Assembly (NCBI RefSeq): GCF_009766105.1
Contig: NZ_LMUH01000007.1
Span: 118,790 to 182,789 of the forward strand
Length of the DNA: 64,000 nt
Reading direction: 5' to 3'
Origin: Granulicella sp. S156
Lineage (GTDB): Bacteria > Acidobacteriota > Terriglobia > Terriglobales > Acidobacteriaceae
The notes under the pieces were generated by a model. That model ran no database searches and was not told the origin of the DNA. It saw only the letters and a program-made list of their open reading frames with translations. Positions 17,601 through 26,209 of this stretch are shown here, in pieces (the stretch's first letter is position 1; each line of letters starts with the position of its first letter). The position numbers were made by a program, and so were the translations under genes.

Positions 17601-18218
17601 CTTTACACCTACAACAGCGGTCAACCCTTCACTCCGTTTCAAAGCGCCACCTCTCAATCGCCGAATGCGGATTCGAATGATCCTATGAGCTATAGCAGCA
17701 ACTGCGACTCTGCATTCAACAACTACTTCAACTCCGGCTACGACGTATGCCGGCCTGTGCTCGCGAACCCGAAGGCACCCATTGGCTCAGTTGGAATCAA
17801 TACTGGGCATGGCTATATGGACTACGCTGTACCCGGTAAACAGATCTCCCGCAATGACGTTCACTGGATCTACGATAACCAGTATGAAGCTCAGGCGGTT
17901 GGCAACACGTATCCAGGCGTAGGGCGCAATACGCTTCGCGGACAACCATGGAATTCCATGGATGCCAGCATCTACAAGGATGTCAGATTAAGACGAAACA
18001 TCACGCTTCAGTTGCAAATCACTGCGTTCAATGTTCTGAACCACGCTTACTTCGGAACACCGGACGCCTATCTGGATGATGCGCTGAAGTCTCCACAGTC
18101 CGGATTTCTGAATCGCTATTACAGCTCCGGCTCAACGGCAACATTCGCTGCAAACGGCGCCATTGTGCCACCTCCAGGAAATCGAAATATCCAACTCGGA
18201 GGCGAGCTCCGCTTCTAG
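14697..18218 (+). CDS. Oar-like TonB-dependent receptor with carboxypeptidase-regulatory domain
   Basis: An outer-membrane protein of 1173 residues. After a signal peptide ending near MVAQG, a CarbopepD-regulatory-like beta domain (GSLTGFISDSTGAAVVNASVTAVN...FTLRDLPVGSYTVSI) is followed by a plug-like region (SKELQELPV, DGQANND, EIQVISNNFSAQYGRNAGSIVNYITKSGTNEFHG) and a long beta-barrel ending in aromatic NIQLGGELRF, typical of barrel C-termini. Acidobacteria carry many such SusC/Oar-like proteins, probably for import of large or polymeric substrates. The start at 14697 is chosen over an ATG 11 codons upstream because AGGAGG lies 6 bases before it. It sits alone, divergent from pabBC, and is followed by two hairpins. 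Confidence 0.92.
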   Translation: MSRMSNRFLPILLAGFVLGTLFVPSTLSPVMVAQGIITGSLTGFISDSTGAAVVNASVTAVNENTKGLFKTVTGSDGTFTLRDLPVGSYTVSITNEGFSKDTIQQALVTTGNTTSIGNQKLQPSSMTETVQVAASSAALLDTVSSQGSATIESKELQELPVYGGFDTTALLVPGIVSTHSNGDAQSNGTDYSSNGLRSRSNNSELDGQANNDLLITGPQIYFSNQDALQEIQVISNNFSAQYGRNAGSIVNYITKSGTNEFHGSGFEFYSGTWLSSLTQGQKGPQFGYCTPGEDVSSGCTKPAVPGFVQNAYGGTLGGPIIKDKLFFFGSTYWVRTFQGATRYTSAGTLFPDSVGLAQLQQSFPSNPGTQELVKQGPFAYSAGNPTSFGTPQNVLVTDGVTTQSIEMAQVARNVANIDLDQEDMGRLDFQPTDRDHFYLRYIYQDTPLIAYFGNLVAGSSVNVQSTTHSVGADWTHTFSPHWVDQLRYSFQQARLGFEGGGVPSCTIGNLSTCPSSVSFGSSFLQLGYPAGQPTGRIAKVTQLQNNATGSVGRHSVSFGGEFDYQNNPNINLPNGAGVFNFTPGGAAFPLRNTSAGADTYNGYTALLEGVSFTSLTAGNATTHFEAPNVFLYVQDDIKARPNLTLNIGLRYEYFGQAVNALHNETVAQETGSNPFWNTSLPLSATTFPKINNYWKNIEPRLGFSFNPDIDKGLVIRGGFAINADPSFNEIFLTAASGSPVVNSGTFSCNGQTVNCLPGGGFTYAAVHALDDPLIPSGGDPRFNPEQDVPTNFRPAFVETWTLGIQHQVGRASALEIRYVGNHAAHEFQRINSNPYLGTASSCSDPTTAGYLRSDCTHFLRSTVANTAFSQYNGLQTSFTTQSLHNWSGSIAYAYSRAIDNASEIDSTYGGGTTIAYAQNPLNLSTGERGVNGQSYTHAVASKVTFTSPFFKEERGILGRVLGGYRANALYTYNSGQPFTPFQSATSQSPNADSNDPMSYSSNCDSAFNNYFNSGYDVCRPVLANPKAPIGSVGINTGHGYMDYAVPGKQISRNDVHWIYDNQYEAQAVGNTYPGVGRNTLRGQPWNSMDASIYKDVRLRRNITLQLQITAFNVLNHAYFGTPDAYLDDALKSPQSGFLNRYYSSGSTATFAANGAIVPPPGNRNIQLGGELRF

Positions 18219-18433
18219 TGGATTACAACTCTGTTCAAGCCACCCGAGATGAACCCAGACAGCGGCGGGTGGCCCGGATTTCATAGCACTCCGTCGCGGA
18301 AATGGGTATCCCACGGACTTTGAGGACGTACGCAAAATCCGCAGAGCAGCACGATACCCAGCCCCAAAGGGGCGGTAGATCCCAGCCTGGGGCGCAAGCC
18401 CCAGGTAAAGGACCTAACAACGAATCACGACAA
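18219..18433. repeat. Intergenic mosaic repeat with two hairpins
   Basis: The stretch starts with GGCGGGTGGCCCGGATTTCATA-like sequence shared with copies near 20.2 and 21.7 kb. It carries the hairpins GCCCC-AAA-GGGGC (18361-18373) and CCTGGGGC-GCAA-GCCCCAGG (18386-18405). The second has a stable tetraloop and lies between two converging genes, so it can serve as a bidirectional terminator. Confidence 0.55.
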
Positions 18434-19912
18434 TCACGACACCAGGATAAGTGACACGACCTCGACATTCGAATCGCTGGGGAGCGTAACGCTTTGCACC
18501 GTCTTCGTATTGTTCAGAGAAAACGAATAGCCATAGAGATTAAAGGTATGGCTGTCTTCTCCTCCGCTGCTTGTGTCGCGATAGGACTGGGTCACAGCGT
18601 TCGACTCGCCACTGTAGCCCTGGGGGGTAAACCAATCGCTCAGGCTTTGTGTAAATGAGGATGTGGTCCCATCAGAGTACGTCACTTTGAAGGTCTGTGA
18701 AGCCTGATTGCCGTTCACCCCTGTAGCGAGCATCTGCAGTGAAGAGTAACTCCCGGAAGGCAAGGTGATTTGCTGTCCGGCGGCGCTCACAACATTGGAC
18801 GAATTCGCCGCACCGATACTGAAAGTTTCACCGTTCCAACTCTGCGACGAGCCTAGAAGATTCGCCGAGTAAGCATAGCCATTCCCATCCAGTCCCGCAT
18901 TGGACGCAAAGCTGGTTCCGTCCGAATAGATTCCCTCACGGTTAAAGGAGGATGTGAGGCTGACTGCCGTGGCACTGCCCCCAGTAGTTGAACCAGCTAC
19001 ACCTGTATTGATCGCACTGGCGTATTGCGCCGCCTCGCTCTTCCCTACGATGTCGTCATAAATCCAGAGGAACCCGCCCGTAATCCCGCATTGGCTGTGC
19101 CAACTGCTCATCTGGCTTTGTGTTTGGCTGGCTGTGTCATCCTGATCCCACACTCCCGGAAATACCGGAACAGAACCAAAATCCCACCCAGAGCATGGAG
19201 TGTTTCCGGATCCGCCGGAGTATGTCTGCAGATGGACGCCATCCACCGTTCCCGGGCTTTGAGTGTTGATCGACGAAACCAGCGATGTCCAATAAGAGCT
19301 ATTGTCGAAGGCATCCGGCATAACGTTATAGCCAAGCCCATGCAGCATCACTGAAAACGCAGTGGTAGAGGCCGCATCAAAGTTGTTTTCGTCGTCGAGA
19401 TCGATGGCATCCAGCGCGGGAATCGCAGCTTTCAACGCTTGAAAGTCCTTATAAAGGATGCTGCTCGAACCGGTACCCTGCGAGTTGACCAGGGACTCGA
19501 TATCTTGAAAATCCCCAACATTCGAGGATCCGATACTGAAGGTGATTCTCTTCACCGTCCCTTGTTTCAGGGTTGCCATATCAGAGGCGAAATTCGGATA
19601 CGTCTGGTTCCCGACGTAGGCGCCATTCGACGTTAGCGGAAACTCGCCATTGAGATTCAAATCTCCAGTCGAGGAGACCTCGACGCTCCAGACAATGACT
19701 TCCGTAAAGCCGGAGTTCTCCAGTTCAGCGATATTAGTTGCCGCACCGCTCTTATAGAGCGGTCCGCCGCCGAAGATTCCCGTATATCCCGTTTGTGCAG
19801 ATAACCTCAAAAACGACGGCACCGCAAACAGTAGGAGCAGCAACAATACCTTGGTACGCGTAACTACGAAGTGTTGAATAGAGGTAAGCCCGATGTTTCT
19901 TAACTTCCGCAT
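18434..19912 (-). CDS. Secreted GH18-like protein with C-terminal beta-sandwich domain
   Basis: A 492-residue exported protein. A signal peptide with a run of leucines (KVLLLLLLFAVPSFLRLSAQ) precedes a TIM-barrel-like region with the motif DAIDLDDE (about residues 168-175), which fits the DxxDxDxE active-site signature of glycoside hydrolase family 18 (chitinases and endo-N-acetylglucosaminidases). Around it are a strand ending in VWS, the substrate-side segment HLQTYSGG and the late strand GGFLWIYDD. The last 150 residues (VTYSDGT-SFTQSLSDW, SYRDTSSGGEDSHTFNLYGYSFSLN) look like a carbohydrate-binding beta-sandwich. Start at 19912 is preferred over an in-frame ATG 26 codons upstream, because a GAGG ribosome site lies just before it. 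The GH18 call rests mainly on the signature motif. Confidence 0.6.
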   Translation of the reverse strand: MRKLRNIGLTSIQHFVVTRTKVLLLLLLFAVPSFLRLSAQTGYTGIFGGGPLYKSGAATNIAELENSGFTEVIVWSVEVSSTGDLNLNGEFPLTSNGAYVGNQTYPNFASDMATLKQGTVKRITFSIGSSNVGDFQDIESLVNSQGTGSSSILYKDFQALKAAIPALDAIDLDDENNFDAASTTAFSVMLHGLGYNVMPDAFDNSSYWTSLVSSINTQSPGTVDGVHLQTYSGGSGNTPCSGWDFGSVPVFPGVWDQDDTASQTQSQMSSWHSQCGITGGFLWIYDDIVGKSEAAQYASAINTGVAGSTTGGSATAVSLTSSFNREGIYSDGTSFASNAGLDGNGYAYSANLLGSSQSWNGETFSIGAANSSNVVSAAGQQITLPSGSYSSLQMLATGVNGNQASQTFKVTYSDGTTSSFTQSLSDWFTPQGYSGESNAVTQSYRDTSSGGEDSHTFNLYGYSFSLNNTKTVQSVTLPSDSNVEVVSLILVS

Positions 19913-20284
19913 ATATCCCTCTTCCCTGACCCGAGTATTTTCAACATAGGCGAGCAGAATGGCCTCCTCGCATCGTTGAAGTGATCCCATTCACTATCTG
20001 AAGGGGTGCCGCGAATTATACGAGGTTTTGTTTTATTTTTAGCTGCACGGCTCGGGACGTTAAGTAACACCCACCCGGTGCAAACTTAGTCCGAATATTG
20101 ACAATAAGAGGCAATAAATTGCGAGCGGCGTGCTGGATCTTCCCGCGCGGTTGTCTTTCGCCCTTGGGTACAGGGATTTATAGGCAGGTGGCCCCGATTT
20201 CATTGTGCCTCCGCAGAAGCAAACGCCACATCTCGCTTCTGAGATGTGGCGTTTGCAGAGGCAACCTCTCGCACGAGCCTCCAT
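19913..20284. other. Intergenic region with a mosaic repeat copy (about 20176-20283)
   Basis: The left two thirds are AT-rich with no gene and should hold the promoter of the GH18-like gene. The right part contains the hairpin CCACATCTC (20225-20233) with GAGATGTGG (20239-20247), extended outwards by AAACG/CGTTT, then GCAGAGGCAACCTCTCGCACGAG. The same order of blocks occurs at 21723-21815. It can also end the cupin transcript. Confidence 0.5.
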
Positions 20285-20812
20285 TCATTTTGGGGCTGTG
20301 GCATTTACATCGTACGGCGCAAAATACATAGCATGTTCTGCGGCGATCTTAGCGACCCGTTCCATAGCTTCTGGCGGAGCGAGCGTTGAGAATGGCTGAT
20401 GCAGATCAGCACTCGCTACCGCATCGAAGAAAGCCTGGTGGGACGGTGTGGATATGCCCAGCACGCGACATGGCTCGGAACTTTTATTGTAGAAAGCATG
20501 CAATGCATTTGGCGGAAGGATCATGGTCGATCCAGCCTCACAATGGATCCAGTTTTCTTTGCCTTCGAGGACGCGGAAGAACTCAGCGCTGCCAGCCAGA
20601 ATGTAGAAAACTTCCGGTGCAATATGAGAATGCAACGGAACTCCCTCTCCTGGCTGTAAGGTCTGCTCACATACGGCGAAGGCATAGGCGTTCTCCTCAG
20701 CCTTGACCTTCCAGGTGATGTGAGCTCCGGCGATGTCGAACGTTTCACCCTCCTCCGGTGAGATCTTCCGGACACCTTCGGTAGTTGGGATGTTCTGCAG
20801 AACTAGACTCAT
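20285..20812 (-). CDS. Cupin-domain protein (quercetin dioxygenase-like)
   Basis: A 175-residue single-cupin protein. Motif 1 is HSHIAPEVFYILAGSAEF (metal ligands His, His, Glu) and motif 2 is PPNALHAFYN (His), so a metal site is likely intact. It resembles small quercetinase-like or sugar-binding cupins; the substrate is unknown. An in-frame ATG lies 18 codons upstream, but the start at 20812 (MSLVLQNIP) sits behind a purine-rich AAAGAGAG stretch. It is transcribed divergently from an AraC-type regulator across a 122-bp gap, so it is probably that regulator's target. Confidence 0.85.
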   Translation of the reverse strand: MSLVLQNIPTTEGVRKISPEEGETFDIAGAHITWKVKAEENAYAFAVCEQTLQPGEGVPLHSHIAPEVFYILAGSAEFFRVLEGKENWIHCEAGSTMILPPNALHAFYNKSSEPCRVLGISTPSHQAFFDAVASADLHQPFSTLAPPEAMERVAKIAAEHAMYFAPYDVNATAPK

Positions 20813-20934
20813 GGGCTGCTCTCTTTCAAAGGCATAGTGTGACGAGCAGTGTGAAGACTTCATCACCGCACTATTCCAGCATAGGCAAAAACTTCAGGCA
20901 TAAATCAGCTAGAATTGCCAAAGAATAGCTTGAT

Positions 20935-21720
20935 ATGGCCAAATCCAACCTTCAATTGCATCAGGTCGTAGAAGAATCCAAAGACGACGTTATGCATTGG
21001 CATGTCGATGTCCCTGTGTCGCTGAGTACGGAAGAGCATTCACACTCCAAGGGCCAACTTTTCTCGCTGAAGTCAGGCCTCGCTCTCGTTCAGACTTCGA
21101 CGGGGGTATGGGCACTTCTGCCGAACCGCTGCTGCTGGATACCACCTTCGTATCAGCACTGCATGCGTTCTCTTGGAAAGATCTCGGGATGGTCGCTCTA
21201 TCTACCCGCCGCTGCCTGCGCGTCACTTCCCCAAAAGCCAACAGTGCTGCCGTTGTCTCCATTGGTGGAACAGATATCGATACGGATATCGGAGTGGAAG
21301 CATGATCCGCCCGCACCCGCCACCAGGCGCCACCTCATTACTGTCTTGCGGGATGAGATCAGGAATGCAACAACAGAGTCATTGCATCTCCCAATGCCCA
21401 TTGACCCTCGACTCAAGAGACTTGCAGATGAGATGTTGAAGCATTTGGGAACAAACAGAAGTCTCGATGATTGGGCACGATTTGCGGGCATGTCGAAACG
21501 CTCGCTTCTTCGTAACTTCCAGCGCGAGACCGGGATGACGATCGGGCAATGGTTCCAACATCTGCGTATGTTTGTTGCTCTCGAAAAACTGTCGAGAGGG
21601 AGTTCTGTTACTCAGACTGCTCTTGCCGTGGGATTCAGAAGCGTCAGCGCTTTCATCAAGGTCTTCAAGAACGTGGTCGGCGCCACCCCACTCGCCTATA
21701 GCCGAGCTCAACAGATTTAG
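20935..21720 (+). CDS. AraC family transcriptional regulator
   Basis: A 261-residue regulator. The N-terminal 100 residues form a small cupin-like sensor (HWHVDVPVSLSTEEHSHSKGQLF, LLPNRCCWIPPSYQH). The C-terminal 90 residues carry the double helix-turn-helix of AraC proteins (LDDWARFAGMSKRSLLRNFQRETGMT, then TQTALAVGFRSVSAFIKVFKNVVGATPLAYSR). It resembles the AraC group that controls divergent efflux or detoxification genes. Divergent arrangement with the cupin gene suggests a regulator-target pair; the inducer is unknown. Confidence 0.92.
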   Translation: MAKSNLQLHQVVEESKDDVMHWHVDVPVSLSTEEHSHSKGQLFSLKSGLALVQTSTGVWALLPNRCCWIPPSYQHCMRSLGKISGWSLYLPAAACASLPQKPTVLPLSPLVEQISIRISEWKHDPPAPATRRHLITVLRDEIRNATTESLHLPMPIDPRLKRLADEMLKHLGTNRSLDDWARFAGMSKRSLLRNFQRETGMTIGQWFQHLRMFVALEKLSRGSSVTQTALAVGFRSVSAFIKVFKNVVGATPLAYSRAQQI

Positions 21721-21822
21721 GCGGCTGGCCCAGATTCCACAGCCCCCCCGAAGTGGGTGCCCCACATCTCGATTTTGAGATGTGGGCGCTTGCAGAGGCA
21801 AGCTCTCGCGCACGAGCGAATC
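21717..21822. repeat. Intergenic mosaic repeat copy
   Basis: It shares blocks with the 20.2-kb copy: GGCGG-TGGCCCAGATT, the hairpin CCACATCTC/GAGATGTGGG, and TTGCAGAGGCAAGCTCTCGC-CACGAG. The blocks lie in the same order and orientation with point differences and small indels. It directly follows the AraC stop codon and may act as its terminator. Confidence 0.55.
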
Positions 21823-21967
21823 ACCTGGAAGATAGATGCGATTTCAATGGCGCGACATTTTTAGGCAGCAAGGTAGCCTCCGTCTATTAAAATGTGCTCA
21901 TACGAGGTGTCTGTGGGTATTCAATAATGAAGGATTATTTTAATACTCGTCTTTTCGAAAGCTCCGC

Positions 21968-23110
21968 TCAAGATGATGCTCCGCACCATTTTCTGGCTTG
22001 ATCAAATCGTTTTCTATCTCCCCAAACTTCAGAAGAAAACCTACCGCCGATGATTGCAAACTGTTGGCGGGCAGTTTCGGGATCCTTAAACTTCCAAGCC
22101 ATGAGCGCCATTTCATTTATGGTACGTTGTGATATATGGTATTCCGTCGCCAGTGCCTGATACCCTCTTTGAATTCGCCCCCAATCCAACATGTCTGAAG
22201 GGAAACCGCTGCCAAAGGCAACGGCAAAACCACCGGGGTCGCGGCTAGTCATAAGGCCAGCTGCAATACGAAAATAGAGTTGATCGCCATGGGTACCACC
22301 AAGCCTATCGGCTGAAGACTTGGCAAGAGCTGATGCTAGTTCGGGGTGCCCCATATCCGGCACGGATCGCGTACTATCGAAACCGAGGTCCCCAGGTTGG
22401 TCAGCATGCCACAGATAGAGGGCATATCGGCGGTAGAGATAGAAGTAACCAAGTTCGAACTGAATTCCCTTTTCAAATATGTCCCGGATCCGAGTAGTAT
22501 CCCAACCTGATGAAAGGCCAACCATCATTGCCTCCCAATACCACTGGGGGCACATAGAACTCATATGGGCTGAACTCTCAAGTACAACTCGCGCTTTTTC
22601 TATGCGTTGTCTATGGACGATTAAGTTGTTACCCAGATATAACCCATTAGTTTTTAGAGTCCCAGCCGAAGCCCAACGAAGATATCCAGTAACAAGAGCG
22701 ACACGAGCTGTAATCGAATCGGGTCGTTGCTGCACCCAACGCTCCAGATGAGAGATGTAATCAATAGCTCTCTCATCACCTGGCTGGCCCTCTGCAAGTT
22801 CAGAATAAAACTGCCACAGGCTCCAATCCCCTCCAGATGTCCGAGATTTATTCTGGCGATATCGTTCTGCTTTGCTGTCCAGCTGGTCGAAATGTTCCGC
22901 CAGAAGATCGGACTCAACAATATGACGGCTCTCCCGCTGTTGACAGGAGCCAGCATCAGTATCGGGCGAACTAGGGCTACAATCCACCAACTGTCCTAAA
23001 CCCGAGCATGGGACCGCTAGAAGTAATACGAAACAAAACGCGAAGTGAATTCTTATGGATCGCAGAACGTATATTTCTAGATCCTTCTTCATGGCGAACG
23101 AGCATAACAA
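21968..23110 (-). CDS. Exported protein of unknown function (DUF4034-like)
   Basis: A 380-residue protein with an N-terminal signal peptide (HFAFCFVLLLAVPCSGLGQ). The mature part is mainly alpha-helical, and the stretch WVQQRPDSITARVALVTGYLRWASAG, with later EKGIQFELGYFYLYRRYALYL, resembles helical-repeat DUF4034 proteins, but this is only a pattern match. Two ATGs compete (23110 and 23092), neither with a clear ribosome site; the second gives a more usual signal peptide (MKKDLEIY). It follows the DUF1501 gene on the same strand with an 83-bp gap and may be the distal gene of that operon. Confidence 0.6.
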   Translation of the reverse strand: MLCSFAMKKDLEIYVLRSIRIHFAFCFVLLLAVPCSGLGQLVDCSPSSPDTDAGSCQQRESRHIVESDLLAEHFDQLDSKAERYRQNKSRTSGGDWSLWQFYSELAEGQPGDERAIDYISHLERWVQQRPDSITARVALVTGYLRWASAGTLKTNGLYLGNNLIVHRQRIEKARVVLESSAHMSSMCPQWYWEAMMVGLSSGWDTTRIRDIFEKGIQFELGYFYLYRRYALYLWHADQPGDLGFDSTRSVPDMGHPELASALAKSSADRLGGTHGDQLYFRIAAGLMTSRDPGGFAVAFGSGFPSDMLDWGRIQRGYQALATEYHISQRTINEMALMAWKFKDPETARQQFAIIGGRFSSEVWGDRKRFDQARKWCGASS

Positions 23111-23193
23111 TTTATGTCATTAATGGCAATTTGATTGATTGATCCCTCAGCAAGAGTTGTTTCGGCGCAGTTTTAAATTGATGAAAAACAACC

Positions 23194-24528
23194 TCACCCC
23201 ATAAATCCAAGCTTATTCACGCTAAACGCGGATAGCGTCGGAAATACTGTCGCCAGCTGCGCCTGCTGTACTCCAAACCACTGAGCAAGTGTCGACGCAT
23301 ACTGCACACTCGCGGTCGATGGAATCCATCTTCCATTCGATCCCGAATCATCTGGCCCACCAAGCTGCAGAGTCGGATAAGTCCCATACATACTCCCACC
23401 CTTCACGGCTCCGCCCAGCACAACGTGATGCGAACCCCATCCATGATCGCTGCCGCTGTTTGAGTTTGGCTGGAACGTTCGGCTAAAGTCCGACATCGTA
23501 AACGTCGTCACCTGCTGTGACACGTTAAGCTCCTGCGTCGCTTGATAGAACGCCGAAACCGCCTGGCTCATCTCTGCCAGCAACACCGCCTGTGTATTCA
23601 ACTGGGACGAATGGGTATCAAAATTCCCTATGCCGCAAAAGAATATCTGTCGTTGTACCCCCAACGCAGCTCGTACCTGAATAATCTGTGCCACTTGTTG
23701 CAACTGCGCTGCCAGCGGATTATTCGCTGGGAAGACCGTCTGCAGAGAAGGCACCGATTGCACAGCGTCAGACAGTACCGTCGCATACTTGTAAGCATTG
23801 GTCGTAATCGCATTGTCTGCCTGTACCAGCGATACTCCACTTTTCATCGTCAACATCGCCTGCGCGACAGCGGTTCTCGACGAGCACTCCGACACCTCCG
23901 AACACGTCACCGCACCGATGCCTCCCGGAGATACAGCCACAGGCCCCGTTGTCTGCCCATCACAAAACACGGTATCCCCATCCACCGACGTAACCATCGG
24001 GATAGAAGCATTAACGTTGTAAGTAGAAGCCAGTGCATCTGCCATTCGTCCAGCCCATCCCGTTTGTGTGGCTACGCTCTTCGCCGCGTTCTGCCACTCC
24101 ACCTGCTGATCGGGGTGAGAAAACAAATTGCTCGGCACCGGTTGCCCTGCCGCAAACTGTGCCTGTGTCAATGGCTGTAATAGCGTACCCACATTGGCCA
24201 CCAGCGCCGCACTTCCAGAATCTACCAGCGCTCGCAGCTCCGGCATACTCGGATGCAACCCAAATGTCGGCATCGAATTCAGCTGCAACACCGTACTCTG
24301 CGCCAGGGCCAAAGGCCCGCGAATAGCCTTATAGTTCGCATATCCCGACGGATCGAACGGGATCAACGTGTTGTTCCCGTCATTCCCGCCATACAGAAAC
24401 ACGCACACGAGTGCCTTGTAATCGGTCGATGTCTGCGCTAGAGCATTCATCAATCCAAATGGACGTAACCCCAACACATTGCCTGCCGCAACAAGGGAGG
24501 CACACCGGACAAAACTTCTACGATTCAT
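23194..24528 (-). CDS. DUF1501 domain-containing protein
   Basis: A 444-residue protein of the DUF1501 (sulfatase-superfamily-like) family. The N-terminus MNRRSFVRCASLVAAG has a twin-arginine-like signal, suggesting export of a folded protein. Diagnostic segments are VFLYGGNDGNNTLIPFD, the SNLFSHPDQQVEWQ region, GIGNFDTHSSQ and TMSDFSRTFQPNSNSGSDHGWGSHHVVLGGAV, with metal-ligand-like Asp/His residues. It lies 19 bp after the DUF1800 gene; the two are almost always paired and their joint function is not established. Confidence 0.9.
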   Translation of the reverse strand: MNRRSFVRCASLVAAGNVLGLRPFGLMNALAQTSTDYKALVCVFLYGGNDGNNTLIPFDPSGYANYKAIRGPLALAQSTVLQLNSMPTFGLHPSMPELRALVDSGSAALVANVGTLLQPLTQAQFAAGQPVPSNLFSHPDQQVEWQNAAKSVATQTGWAGRMADALASTYNVNASIPMVTSVDGDTVFCDGQTTGPVAVSPGGIGAVTCSEVSECSSRTAVAQAMLTMKSGVSLVQADNAITTNAYKYATVLSDAVQSVPSLQTVFPANNPLAAQLQQVAQIIQVRAALGVQRQIFFCGIGNFDTHSSQLNTQAVLLAEMSQAVSAFYQATQELNVSQQVTTFTMSDFSRTFQPNSNSGSDHGWGSHHVVLGGAVKGGSMYGTYPTLQLGGPDDSGSNGRWIPSTASVQYASTLAQWFGVQQAQLATVFPTLSAFSVNKLGFMG

Positions 24529-24547
24529 GGCTTCTCTCTCCTTTGTC

Positions 24548-26209
24548 TTAGTGCATTACCTTGTATTCAGAGCTGCTGATCACCAGATAGACAGCCACCC
24601 GCACTCGCTGTCCAATGTCCGTCAGGCTGGAGATCTCATTCACAATCATCTCCTTCATGTCGCGCGGCATCCGCCCATGCAGAAACATCACTCCCAGCTT
24701 ATCGACCAGAGCACTCGGATTCCCTGCCAACTGCCCCATCGCACTCGTCACCGTCAGGTTGCCATTGAAGCCGGCGATCTGGTTCTCCGCCAACTGGTCG
24801 GCCAGCGTCAGCCTCTGCTGTACAGCGGCTGTATTCTCCAGCCCAAACTCCGGCGCATTCAACGTAGTTCCAGGAACCACATACGATGGCGAAAAGAAGT
24901 TGAAGACGCTGGACGACCGCAGCGGAATCTCACCCAACGGGCTCGTATAGTTCCGCAACCCTACATACGCGCCTTGCTTCTCAAGGCCTGTATTGATGTC
25001 CATATACTTCAGCGCCTGCATCACATTCGTCAGATACAGAACCGGTTCCCGCAAATGGCCGCCATCATAGTTCGGATCCCAATCCCCGGCCCGGGCTTCA
25101 GTGTCCATCAGGATCGCCGTGATCACGGCTGACATATCGCCACGAACACCACTTCCATTGTCGATAAAGACCTGGCTCACTCGTTCCACATACGCAGACG
25201 AAGGCGTGCTTGTTACCAGGTGTTGTATGAGCTGCTTGCAGATAAACGGAGGCAGATTCGGATGCGCGAAGATATTATCCAGCGCGGCTTCCAGATCCTG
25301 CGATGTCGACTGTCCTGCCGGCAGCACCACATTATTCAACAGCGTCTTCGATGTCGTATCGTGTGCTGAATCCACCGCTGCCATCGGCATCGAGTAGTTG
25401 GGGACATAAGAGGGGAAGCTTGTCGGAGCCGCCCCTGTCGAAGTCGCATACGTCCACCCCGTATACACTCGTGCAAACGCCTGCACCTGCGCCTCCGTAT
25501 AAGCAGGAATCGTATCTCCCGAAGCATCTGTCTGCGCTGTAGCATCGGGATTCAGCATCACTGGCCCAATCGAGAACAGCTGCATCATCTCGCGCGCATA
25601 ATTCTCATTTGCGATCTGTCCTGCTGGCGCCTTGCTACTGTTCACCATGCTCAGATACTGCCCCATTGCTGGCGACAGCGTCACATCTTCCATGATCGTG
25701 CGCCAGTTGGTAAACGCATCTTTTGCAAGTGTGTTGTAGTACTGCGGAGCTGCGTTTCCATCAATCACCTGCGTTGACGTCACCCACATCTCACTCAACG
25801 CAAAGGCAACTCTCTGCCGCAGCTGGTCTGGCGCAGTCAACGCCGTCTGCCAAAACTCCGATTCAAAGCAAATACCCGGATCGCCCATGCATGCCTTGGG
25901 AAGCGGATCCGACAACACCCCCAGCGCTGTCTGTGGAGTATTGAGCTGCTCTGCAATATAGGCGTCCAGCCCAATCTGCTGAACATTCGTTATATCAATC
26001 GCACGCACACCAAACGTGGTTTGATCCAGCAGACGGCTCGCCTGCGTCACGGTCGGCGTGACCCAACTAGCTGCTCTGGCTCCGCCCGTACTATTTGGGC
26101 TGCCTGTTGACTGTGCACTCTCCGGTACTACCAGGAGCTGTCCCAGTGCCGTGTATGGAATCAGTAAAACGAACAACGCGCCAGCCGGTAGCAGTTTGCA
26201 ATGTAGCAC
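24548..26209 (-). CDS. DUF1800 domain-containing protein
   Basis: A 553-residue exported protein (signal peptide KLLPAGALFVLLIPYTALGQ). The DUF1800 pattern is clear: RLLDQTTFG, WMTS-like region as LSEMWVTSTQVI, NYAREMMQLFSIG, RVYTGWTYA, HDTTSKTLL and LIQHLVTSTPSSAYVERVSQVF. It is the first gene of a minus-strand pair with the DUF1501 gene and probably of a three-gene operon with the exported unknown downstream. The long region upstream (26210-26565) should contain the promoter. Confidence 0.92.
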   Translation of the reverse strand: MLHCKLLPAGALFVLLIPYTALGQLLVVPESAQSTGSPNSTGGARAASWVTPTVTQASRLLDQTTFGVRAIDITNVQQIGLDAYIAEQLNTPQTALGVLSDPLPKACMGDPGICFESEFWQTALTAPDQLRQRVAFALSEMWVTSTQVIDGNAAPQYYNTLAKDAFTNWRTIMEDVTLSPAMGQYLSMVNSSKAPAGQIANENYAREMMQLFSIGPVMLNPDATAQTDASGDTIPAYTEAQVQAFARVYTGWTYATSTGAAPTSFPSYVPNYSMPMAAVDSAHDTTSKTLLNNVVLPAGQSTSQDLEAALDNIFAHPNLPPFICKQLIQHLVTSTPSSAYVERVSQVFIDNGSGVRGDMSAVITAILMDTEARAGDWDPNYDGGHLREPVLYLTNVMQALKYMDINTGLEKQGAYVGLRNYTSPLGEIPLRSSSVFNFFSPSYVVPGTTLNAPEFGLENTAAVQQRLTLADQLAENQIAGFNGNLTVTSAMGQLAGNPSALVDKLGVMFLHGRMPRDMKEMIVNEISSLTDIGQRVRVAVYLVISSSEYKVMH

